Part shown: positions 15,269 to 22,850 of the stretch, piece by piece
How the letters are laid out: each line of letters starts with the position of its first letter
How positions within the stretch are numbered: position 1 is the first letter of the stretch
DNA from: UBA5078 sp040384465
GTDB lineage: Bacteria; Pseudomonadota; Gammaproteobacteria; Pseudomonadales; Pseudohongiellaceae
DNA length: 64,000 nucleotides
Assembly (NCBI GenBank): GCA_040384465.1
Contig: JAZKJF010000010.1
Coordinates: 1-64,000 of the forward strand
Direction of reading: 5' to 3'
Position numbers and translations under genes: made by a program
Notes under the pieces: model-generated
The model's database searches: none
Told to the model about the DNA's origin: nothing
The model's input: only the letters and a program-made list of their open reading frames with translations

Positions 15269-17317
15269 ATGAACCTCAGCTACCTGCGCGTTTCATCGCT
15301 GAAGAGCAAGATCACACTCTTCACACTTGCCATCTTTCTGGCCAGTATCTGGTCATTGGAATTCTATGCCAGTCGTCTTTTGCGGCAGGACATGCAAGAA
15401 CAGCTGAGCGATCAGCAGTTTTCCGTCGTGTCATTCATCGCTTCGGCCATCGAAGATCACCTGCGGGATCGGGTCAACGCGCTGGAGCTGCTCGCCTCAG
15501 GTCTCGATCAGCAGATATTGGATAACAGTGATGCGGTACAGTCGCTGTTGCTGAACCAAAGTGTGCTGCAGAGTCTGTTCAGTGGTGGTTTGACGATTGC
15601 CAATGCGGCAGGAATCGTCATCGCGGAAGCGCCTTTAGGACAGCGGCGGATAGGCTTCGATCTGAATACCCGCCCCTCCTTCGTCGCAGCCGTCACTGAG
15701 CGTCAGACGGTCATCGGATCACCGACGATGGGTACGCAGCCACCGATTCCACTGGTGGGGATTGTAACGCCGATTCTGGACCCCGAGGCTCGCGTGATCG
15801 GTGCCGTGGTGGGCGTGATTGACTTAGAGAACGCCGGATTCCTGGACTATCTGACTCAAAACACCTATGGCGAGACAGGCGCTTATTTTCTGGTGGCACA
15901 TGACGAGCGCCTGATCATGGCCTCGACCCGCACGGAACGCACTCTGCAGCCGCTCAGTGCGCCCGGTGTGGTTCCCGCTGTCGACCGCTTTGTTGACGGT
16001 TATGAAGGGACACAGGTGTTTGTGAACCAGTTTGGCCTGGAGGTGATGAACTCCACCAAACGTCTCACAGCAGTGGCGTGGGGAGTATCAGCATCGATTC
16101 CCACACAGGAAGCGTTTGCATCAATTCGTCTGATGCAGCAGCGCACAGTGCTGGCAGCATTGTTGCTGAGTGTGCTGGCCAGCGCAGGGACCTGGTGGAT
16201 GCTCAGGCGCCAGCTGACCCCCTTGTTCGACACGGTCAAAACGCTGGCCTGGATGTCGGCCTCTGACCATCCGCCGAAACCATTGCCTATCGTCGGCGAT
16301 GATGAAATCGGCACACTGATCGGGAGCTTCAACCATCTTTTGCAGACGCTGTCCCAGCGTGAAACGGCACTGCGACAAAGTGAACAGAAGCTGCGTGAGA
16401 ATGAAGCATTGTTCCGTATGCTCACGGAGGACATCACCGAGATTGTCTGGCGAGAGGATGCTGCCCTCAACATGGTTTACATCAGTCCTGCAGATGAACG
16501 TCTGCGTGGTTTTTCGGCAGACGAGGTGCTGGGCCGCCCGGTGTTTGACATGTTGACGGAAGAGGGTGCTGCGCTGATGAGCGAGGTGCTCGCCAGGGGC
16601 GACACCAAAGCGACGCTGCCGCTGCGCTGCAAGGATGGGACTGAGATATGGATGGACTTGACCATGACGGTCGAGTTTGATGCCGACGGCAATATCAGCG
16701 GCTACCACGGTATTGGTCGTGATGTCACCGAGCGCAGACACATCGAAGAGCAGATCAAAAACCTGGCGTTCTATGACCCACTCACACAATTGCCTAATCG
16801 TCGGATGCTGGACGACCGCCTCGCCATGGCCATGGCTGCCAGCAGGCGCAATGGCTTGTATGGCGCTGTGATCATGCTCGATCTCGATAATTTCAAGCCT
16901 CTGAATGACGAGAAGGGCCACGCAGTGGGGGATTTGTTGTTGGTCGAGGTGGCACGTCGACTTAATAGCACTGTGCGTGAGGTGGATACTGTCGCGCGCT
17001 TGGGAGGCGACGAATTCGTCGTGGTGTTGGGGAATCTGGAGCCCGAAGAGCAGGTGTCCCGTGCGCATGCCCTGACGGTAGCTGAAAAGATCCGCAGTGT
17101 GGCGGAGTTGCCGTATGTCCTGCAGGTTGTGCGTGAGGGAGTAAAAGAAAAGTCTGTCGAACATCACTGCTCATGTTCGGTCGGCGTCACGCTGTTCAAG
17201 GACGAGAGCGAGTCCCAGAATGCGGTTCTCAAGCGTGCCGATGACGCGATGTATCAGGCCAAGCAGGCAGGTCGCAATGCGGTTCGTTACGTGGCAAGAA
17301 CAGCGAGTTCCACATAA
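15269..17317 (+). CDS. Membrane diguanylate cyclase with cache-type sensor, HAMP, PAS and GGDEF
   Basis: The 682-residue protein starts with a membrane helix (about 15-32), followed by a periplasmic sensor of dCache type (about 35-275), a second helix (about 285-305), a HAMP-like linker, a PAS domain (about 375-490) and a GGDEF domain to the end. The active site GGDEF is at about 579-583. The inhibitory I-site REVD lies five residues before it, so it should be an active, product-inhibited cyclase making c-di-GMP in response to a periplasmic ligand. Start is ATG 15269; TTG at 15251 in frame is possible and neither has a clear ribosome site. Confidence 0.87.
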   Translation: MNLSYLRVSSLKSKITLFTLAIFLASIWSLEFYASRLLRQDMQEQLSDQQFSVVSFIASAIEDHLRDRVNALELLASGLDQQILDNSDAVQSLLLNQSVLQSLFSGGLTIANAAGIVIAEAPLGQRRIGFDLNTRPSFVAAVTERQTVIGSPTMGTQPPIPLVGIVTPILDPEARVIGAVVGVIDLENAGFLDYLTQNTYGETGAYFLVAHDERLIMASTRTERTLQPLSAPGVVPAVDRFVDGYEGTQVFVNQFGLEVMNSTKRLTAVAWGVSASIPTQEAFASIRLMQQRTVLAALLLSVLASAGTWWMLRRQLTPLFDTVKTLAWMSASDHPPKPLPIVGDDEIGTLIGSFNHLLQTLSQRETALRQSEQKLRENEALFRMLTEDITEIVWREDAALNMVYISPADERLRGFSADEVLGRPVFDMLTEEGAALMSEVLARGDTKATLPLRCKDGTEIWMDLTMTVEFDADGNISGYHGIGRDVTERRHIEEQIKNLAFYDPLTQLPNRRMLDDRLAMAMAASRRNGLYGAVIMLDLDNFKPLNDEKGHAVGDLLLVEVARRLNSTVREVDTVARLGGDEFVVVLGNLEPEEQVSRAHALTVAEKIRSVAELPYVLQVVREGVKEKSVEHHCSCSVGVTLFKDESESQNAVLKRADDAMYQAKQAGRNAVRYVARTASST

Positions 17318-17386
17318 TCCTGGATGATGCTAAAGTGACCAGCCAGTTAAACACTGCCGCAGTCATATAACAGCAAGGGATTCGCT

Positions 17387-18616
17387 ATGACCAATCGTCC
17401 AGCTGCCGTATTGCTTCTCTGCAGCCTCACTCTGAGTGCGGTTGCGCACGCCCAACCCGCCGATAGTGTCTGGTTATTCAATGGTTACGGCACTTTGGGT
17501 GCTGCTCACTCCAGCGAACGCGATGCAGATTACATTGCCAACCCGGTCAATTCCGAAGGCCCCGGCCGCAGTTACCGTTGGGATCCTCTGTTCGACAGCC
17601 GTGCGGCGTTGCAAGTGAGCGTCGAACCCAGCGACCAGCTCTATGGCGTCGTGCAGGTGGTGGTCGAAAAACGCTATGACGGCAAGTTCAAGCCCAAGCT
17701 GGAGTGGGCCAATCTTCAGTACACATTGAGCCCGTCATTGAGCCTGCGCGCGGGGCGCATTGCACTTGGCACCTATATGGCATCGGACCATCGCAAAGTC
17801 GGGTATTCGCTGCCCTGGCTGCGACCGCCGGTTGAGCTATACCAGCTGTTGTCGATTACCAATAGCGATGGTGTGGATGTGACCTATCGACACGATTTCG
17901 ACAACAGTACCTATTCGGTGACGGCTCATTACGGCAGCAACAAAGCGAAGGAGTTTGTGGGGCTGCTGGAAGCGACCAATATCTGGGGTTTTGTGAATCA
18001 CCTTGAAAGAGGGCCACTGACGCTGCATCTCAGCTACACTTCCACCAAGCTGGAATACGGTCCGTTTTTTCGAAACCTGTGGAATGGTTTCAATGCATTG
18101 GGGCCCGCCGGTGTTGCCGTGACGCAGCGCTATGACGCCACTGGCAAATGGTCACCGTTCGTAGCCGCAGGATTCCAGTACGATCCGGGTGACTGGTTTG
18201 CGATGGCAGAGTGGGGCAGTGGGGATGTTGGCTCCGATTTTGATCATCGCACTGGCTGGTACATCAGTGGCGGTTACCGCCTTGGTGCCGTGAGTCCCTA
18301 TTTGACTTTAGCGCGCGCCGCTGGAGGTCACCGTTCGGTGCACGGCTTGAACGCAGCGAATTTCCCCGCAGCACTGGCTCCTGCTGTTTCCAGCCTCAAC
18401 GGTGGGCTGCTGGCTATGCAGCAGGGTTACGCGCCACGACAACAGACTGTCAGCCTCGGTGCGCGCTGGGACGTATTGCCTCGTGTCGTCGCGAAACTGC
18501 AGGTTGACCACATCAAGACTCGCAAGGATTCCATCGGAACGTTCAAAAACATGGCTTCAGGCTACCGACCCCGTGGGGCGGATGTCGTGAGCCTTACAGT
18601 CGACTTTGTCTTCTGA
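17387..18616 (+). CDS. Outer-membrane porin-like protein
   Basis: The 409-residue product has a signal peptide ending at AHA-QP near residue 22, alternating amphipathic strands throughout and a C-terminal Phe (TVDFVF), the usual sorting signal for outer-membrane barrels. The N-terminal NGYGTLGAAHS strand and aromatic girdles fit a general porin fold. Substrate is unknown. It is the first gene of a unit with a phosphate-binding-like protein (11 bases downstream) and a GGDEF-EAL protein, which suggests the three sense or take up the same solute. Confidence 0.8.
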   Translation: MTNRPAAVLLLCSLTLSAVAHAQPADSVWLFNGYGTLGAAHSSERDADYIANPVNSEGPGRSYRWDPLFDSRAALQVSVEPSDQLYGVVQVVVEKRYDGKFKPKLEWANLQYTLSPSLSLRAGRIALGTYMASDHRKVGYSLPWLRPPVELYQLLSITNSDGVDVTYRHDFDNSTYSVTAHYGSNKAKEFVGLLEATNIWGFVNHLERGPLTLHLSYTSTKLEYGPFFRNLWNGFNALGPAGVAVTQRYDATGKWSPFVAAGFQYDPGDWFAMAEWGSGDVGSDFDHRTGWYISGGYRLGAVSPYLTLARAAGGHRSVHGLNAANFPAALAPAVSSLNGGLLAMQQGYAPRQQTVSLGARWDVLPRVVAKLQVDHIKTRKDSIGTFKNMASGYRPRGADVVSLTVDFVF

Positions 18617-18627
18617 GTATCCGAATC

Positions 18628-19116
18628 ATGACAGGGAAAATAAATCAGACAGTCGGTTTTCTTTTACGCTTCGTGTTGCTGGTCGTTGTCTTGACCTCAT
18701 TCGCGCTGTCAACTTTTGCGGCAGACAATCCGACGCGCGACGACAATGAGTCACTGGATGACGATATTGTCGTGATCGTATCAACTCTGAGCGCGGTGAA
18801 GACGCTCACGCGTGAGCATGTGGAAGATATTTTCCTCGGCAGGGCGCAGCAGTTCCCCAACGAGCAACGTGCCACCCCCATAGATCACGCCGAAGGTTCT
18901 GCTGTGCGCGAACGTTTCAACGTGGAAGTGTTGGGTCGCACCTCGGCCCAGGTGCGTACCCACTGGTCACGCATTCTGTTTACCGGTCGCGGTCGTCCAC
19001 CGCGCAGTGTCGTGTCGAGTGCAAACATGCTGCAGGCCGTGGCCGCCGACGTGCACGCGATTGGTTATATCGAGCGCCGTTTCATCAATGACAGCGTTGT
19101 CGTGGTATTTGAATAA
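18628..19116 (+). CDS. Small PstS-like periplasmic binding protein
   Basis: The 162-residue protein has an N-terminal hydrophobic export signal (residues about 10-32, ending STFAAD). The core then matches one lobe of phosphate-type binding proteins: EHVEDIFLGRAQQFPN, EGSAVRERF, VRTHWSRILFTGRG and the closing AIGYIERRF. It is about half the length of PstS, so it may bind ligand as a partial lobe or contact the sensor domain of the next protein. The stop and the next start overlap as TAATG, so the pair is translationally coupled. Small PstS-like proteins beside GGDEF proteins recur in gammaproteobacteria to my knowledge. Confidence 0.78.
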   Translation: MTGKINQTVGFLLRFVLLVVVLTSFALSTFAADNPTRDDNESLDDDIVVIVSTLSAVKTLTREHVEDIFLGRAQQFPNEQRATPIDHAEGSAVRERFNVEVLGRTSAQVRTHWSRILFTGRGRPPRSVVSSANMLQAVAADVHAIGYIERRFINDSVVVVFE

Positions 19117-21413
19117 TGGCCGACCGCGTCATCTACAAACTGACAGAACCTCTGCTGCAGTTTTCACTACTCACCCTAGCATTGTTGCTTGTCCTGTGGG
19201 TCACCACGCTGAATTTGATCCGTGTTGAAACCGAAGGTGCCGAAGAGATTGCACGAATATCGACGCTGGATTTGGCGGAAACCTACGAAGCGCAGATGGT
19301 TCGTGCCTTGCGTGACATCGAACAAACCCTGAACCTGGTGGCCTACCTCTCTGAGCAGGGAGATCGAGAAACGATTCTCTCCGAACTTTCTGCACGGGGG
19401 TTGTTGCCCCCTGATGTGCTGTTCATCATCACGGTATTCGCGGCTGATGGCAGCGTACTGGTCTCCACACGCCCTCCCGGCACAGTGCCAGCATTGGATA
19501 TAGAGACACTGCAGTCACTGCCTGGGTCCGATGCTTTGCTTGTCAGTCAACCGCGATTTGATGCGGACAATCAACAGTGGTGGCTGGATTTCAGCATTGT
19601 GCAGTTCTCGTCAGTGGACGCTGCCAATGAACTCTCTGTCAGCGGTGCGGTCACCGTTTCCGCTGACGCTGAGTATTTTGTCAGTGGTTATGATCCTGAT
19701 CAGCTAGGTGAACAGGGACTGTTGGCGGTCTTCGGCAATGATGGCAACTTTCGGGTGCGCCGTAGTGGGGATGACACCAGTTTCGGTGGCAGCGACACGA
19801 TTCTGCAAGCGCTTGCTGGTGAAGACAGCGATATGTCGGCGGTCAGCGTCTTGCTGCACGAAGCTGATGGAGTGGAACGCTACACCAATGCTCGCGAAAT
19901 TTTTGGTTTTCCACTGCGGCTGGCGGTAGGTCTTTCGCTAGCGGAACAGCATGCCGGTCTTGCAGAGAATATCCGTTCTTATCTCTGGCGCACCATTGGG
20001 GGTAGCCTGTTGATCTTGTTGGTGATGGGCACGCTGGGGCGCATGAGTTCACAACTGCATCGCACCCGTGCGAAAGTGTTGGAAGAGCAAATTGAGCATG
20101 CCCGACAAGTGGAATATCTCGCTTTCCACGATAGCCTAACCGGTCTGCCGAACCGCAGTTTTTTTGCCAAACTGCTGCATCAGCGTATCGTTGATTCCCG
20201 CCGTAGCAAGAAGAGCTTCGGGGTGATGTTTCTCGATATCGACAAATTCAAGATCATCAACGATACGCTTGGTCATGATGCCGGTGATCAGCTGCTCAAG
20301 GAGGTCGCCCAGCGGATTCGTGCGGCCTTGCGCGAAAGCGATGTGGTTGCGCGTATGGGAGGAGATGAGTTCACCATCATCCTGCTGGAAACCGGTCAGG
20401 ATGCACAGCTGACCGAGGCGGCGCGCAAAATACTGAATTCGGTACGCAACAGCTACGTGCTGGCTGGCCAGGAGCTGCGCATCACTGTGAGTATCGGCGT
20501 CAGCGTGTATCCGCGTGATGGCGAAGATGAAGACTCACTGATGAAGCGCGCCGATATCGCCATGTATCACGCGAAGGGAGAAGGCCGAAACAACTTCAAG
20601 TTCTACACCGATGAAATCAACATCGACTCGCTGGAGCGACTCACGCTGGAAGCCAGCTTGCGCAATGCTATCGAGAAAAACCAGCTGGAACTTTTCTACC
20701 AAGCCAAGCGCGATCTGAGCAATGACAAAATCACTGGCATGGAAGCCTTGCTGCGCTGGCATCACCCGGACCTGGGGCTGATACTGCCCAAGCAGTTTAT
20801 CCCCATCGCCGAGGAGACCAGATTGATTATCCCGATTGGGCGCTGGGTGTTGGAAACCGCGTGCCGACAGAGTGTGGAATGGCGCGACAAGGGTATCGAT
20901 CTGAGCATGGCCGTCAATCTTTCCGCCGTGCAGTTCCGCGATGATAATCTTCTCAGGGACATCGAGGGGGTTCTGGAAAAGTCCGGGATGGACCCGCGCA
21001 CTCTGGAACTTGAAATCACCGAGAGCATGATTATGGGAGACCTGCCCAAGGCCATTGCCGTGATGCAAGGTATCAAGCGTCTAGGGGTACGTATCGCGAT
21101 TGATGATTTTGGGACAGGTTATTCATCACTTTCGGCACTGAAAGACTTTCCTATTGATACCATCAAGATCGATGGATCATTTATCTCGGATATCGTCGCC
21201 AACAAAGACAGCCAAGGTCTTGCTGCCGCCATCATCGCCATGGGGCGAACGTTGGGCCTGAATGTTATCGCCGAGGGTGTGGAATCCAAGGATCAGATGG
21301 ATTATCTGAAGTCTGGTGTGTGCGACGAATTCCAGGGTTTTTATCTCAACAAACCTATACCTTCTGGCGAGTTCGAAAAGATGTTGCTTTGTGAGCCAAA
21401 CAGGAAATCTTGA
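19116..21413 (+). CDS. Membrane GGDEF-EAL protein with periplasmic sensor
   Basis: The 765-residue protein has a membrane helix at about 13-32, a periplasmic sensor region of about 250 residues, a second helix at about 287-305, then GGDEF (415-419, with I-site RESD five residues before) and EAL. The EAL motif is at 543-545 and the later catalytic signatures NLSAVQFR, ITESMIMGD, DDFGTGYSSL, KIDGSFI and AEGVES are intact. Both cyclase and phosphodiesterase sites look functional, so net activity depends on signal. Coupling to the small binding protein suggests that protein delivers the signal to the periplasmic domain. Confidence 0.88.
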   Translation: MADRVIYKLTEPLLQFSLLTLALLLVLWVTTLNLIRVETEGAEEIARISTLDLAETYEAQMVRALRDIEQTLNLVAYLSEQGDRETILSELSARGLLPPDVLFIITVFAADGSVLVSTRPPGTVPALDIETLQSLPGSDALLVSQPRFDADNQQWWLDFSIVQFSSVDAANELSVSGAVTVSADAEYFVSGYDPDQLGEQGLLAVFGNDGNFRVRRSGDDTSFGGSDTILQALAGEDSDMSAVSVLLHEADGVERYTNAREIFGFPLRLAVGLSLAEQHAGLAENIRSYLWRTIGGSLLILLVMGTLGRMSSQLHRTRAKVLEEQIEHARQVEYLAFHDSLTGLPNRSFFAKLLHQRIVDSRRSKKSFGVMFLDIDKFKIINDTLGHDAGDQLLKEVAQRIRAALRESDVVARMGGDEFTIILLETGQDAQLTEAARKILNSVRNSYVLAGQELRITVSIGVSVYPRDGEDEDSLMKRADIAMYHAKGEGRNNFKFYTDEINIDSLERLTLEASLRNAIEKNQLELFYQAKRDLSNDKITGMEALLRWHHPDLGLILPKQFIPIAEETRLIIPIGRWVLETACRQSVEWRDKGIDLSMAVNLSAVQFRDDNLLRDIEGVLEKSGMDPRTLELEITESMIMGDLPKAIAVMQGIKRLGVRIAIDDFGTGYSSLSALKDFPIDTIKIDGSFISDIVANKDSQGLAAAIIAMGRTLGLNVIAEGVESKDQMDYLKSGVCDEFQGFYLNKPIPSGEFEKMLLCEPNRKS

Positions 21414-21459
21414 AGAGAGAAGCTTGCAAAAATACTCCCCCCATACGTTATTCCCGAGG

Positions 21460-22749
21460 TCACGCTCTGGGCGTGCATAGTCTCGTAAACAATTCGAAAT
21501 AGGTCGGAAAAGTCTTCGACGTACACCCCGGATCATTGATCGTGATCGCACTGTCACCGAATGCCGCCAGAGAGAAACACATGGCCATGCGATGATCGTC
21601 ATAGGTGTCGATGGCGGCGGGCTGGATCTGTGCGGGCGGCATGATCTCGATGAAATCCTCACCCTCTGTCACCACCGCACCGACCTTGCGCAACTCAGTG
21701 GCCATGGCTGCCAGGCGATCCGTTTCCTTGACGCGCCAGTTGTAGATGTTGCGGATTGCTGTCGGACCTTTCGCAAACAAAGCGGTGGTCGCAATGGTCA
21801 TCGCTGCATCGGGAATGTGGTTCAGGTCGACGTCGACGCCGTGCAGTTCGCCACGGCTGACTTCGATCCAGGTATCTCCCCAGGTCACCTTCGCACCCAT
21901 CTGCTCCAGCACTTCGGCAAAACGGGCATCGCCCTGGACACTGGCGCTGCCGGTGCCGTGCACGCGCACAGTGCCGCCCGCAATCGCCGCAGCAGCAAGG
22001 AAATAAGAAGCGGATGAGGCGTCGCCCTCCACCATCATGGTGCCGGGTGACTTATAGCGCTGTCCGGCTTTGATGACGAAGCGCTGATAGTCATGATTCT
22101 CTACCTGCACACCGAACTTGGCCATTACATCGAGTGTGATGAGGATGTAGGGTTTGGAGACCAATTCTCCTTCCACCACGATTTCCAGATCGCCGTTGCA
22201 GAAGGGCGCGGCCATCAGCATGGCGGTGAGAAACTGACTGGAGATGTTGCCTTTGATGCTGACTTGACCGCCGCGCAGACCAGCGCCGTGGATGTGGAGG
22301 GGCGGGTAGCCCGCATTGCCCAGATAATCGATATTGGCTCCGCAAGCGCGCAGACAGTCGACGAGATCGCCGATAGGGCGCTCGTACATGCGGGGCTCGC
22401 CTTTGAGGATGAAATCGCCCTGGCCTGCACACAGCATCGCACACAGGGGGCGCATCGCGGTCCCGGCATTGCCGAGGAATATCTCCAGTGCGCCGTCGAT
22501 ATCCAGCGGCCCGCCACGCCCCTCCATGATGCAGGCGCTCTTGTCCGCACTCAGTGTGTAAGAGACGCCGAGTGCCTTGAGAGCATTGAGCATATGTCGC
22601 ACGTCGTCGCTATCCAGCAGATTGCTGATTCGCGTCTGGCCCTCTGCGACTGCGGCAAGCAGCAGAATGCGATTCGACAGACTCTTCGAGCCGGGCAGGG
22701 TGACGTCACCAGTGATGGATTGGAGTGGAGCGAGAGTCAGGGAATCCAT
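21460..22749 (-). CDS. aroA: 3-phosphoshikimate 1-carboxyvinyltransferase (EPSP synthase), class I
   Basis: The 429-residue enzyme transfers enolpyruvyl from PEP to shikimate-3-phosphate in chorismate synthesis. Signatures are LPGSKSLSNRILLLAA (about 18-33), FLGNAGTAMRPL near 91-102 and RVKETDRLAAMATELRK near 341. The GNAGTAMRPL context is that of class I enzymes. Here it is not fused to or directly beside other aro genes. The gene converges on the GGDEF-EAL gene; upstream is a REP pair with a gap. Confidence 0.94.
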   Translation of the reverse strand: MDSLTLAPLQSITGDVTLPGSKSLSNRILLLAAVAEGQTRISNLLDSDDVRHMLNALKALGVSYTLSADKSACIMEGRGGPLDIDGALEIFLGNAGTAMRPLCAMLCAGQGDFILKGEPRMYERPIGDLVDCLRACGANIDYLGNAGYPPLHIHGAGLRGGQVSIKGNISSQFLTAMLMAAPFCNGDLEIVVEGELVSKPYILITLDVMAKFGVQVENHDYQRFVIKAGQRYKSPGTMMVEGDASSASYFLAAAAIAGGTVRVHGTGSASVQGDARFAEVLEQMGAKVTWGDTWIEVSRGELHGVDVDLNHIPDAAMTIATTALFAKGPTAIRNIYNWRVKETDRLAAMATELRKVGAVVTEGEDFIEIMPPAQIQPAAIDTYDDHRMAMCFSLAAFGDSAITINDPGCTSKTFPTYFELFTRLCTPRA

Positions 22750-22764
22750 TTTTCTTCCGATCTA

Positions 22765-22840
22765 TGTGGGAGCGGGCCTGCCCGCGATAAAGTCCTNNNN
22801 NNNNNNCGAAAATCCTGTCGCGGGCAGGCCCGCTCCCACA
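22765..22840. repeat. REP pair, GC-rich type, with assembly gap
   Basis: TGTGGGAGCGGGCCTGCCCG faces the inverted GGCAGGCCCGCTCCCACA, with ten Ns between. It lies between the DUF349 gene and aroA, both on the minus strand. Confidence 0.9.
22797..22806. other. Scaffold gap (10 N)
   Basis: Ten Ns lie in the loop between two inverted REP units. Real length is unknown. Confidence 0.98.
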
Positions 22841-22850
22841 GGGTTCCGGC

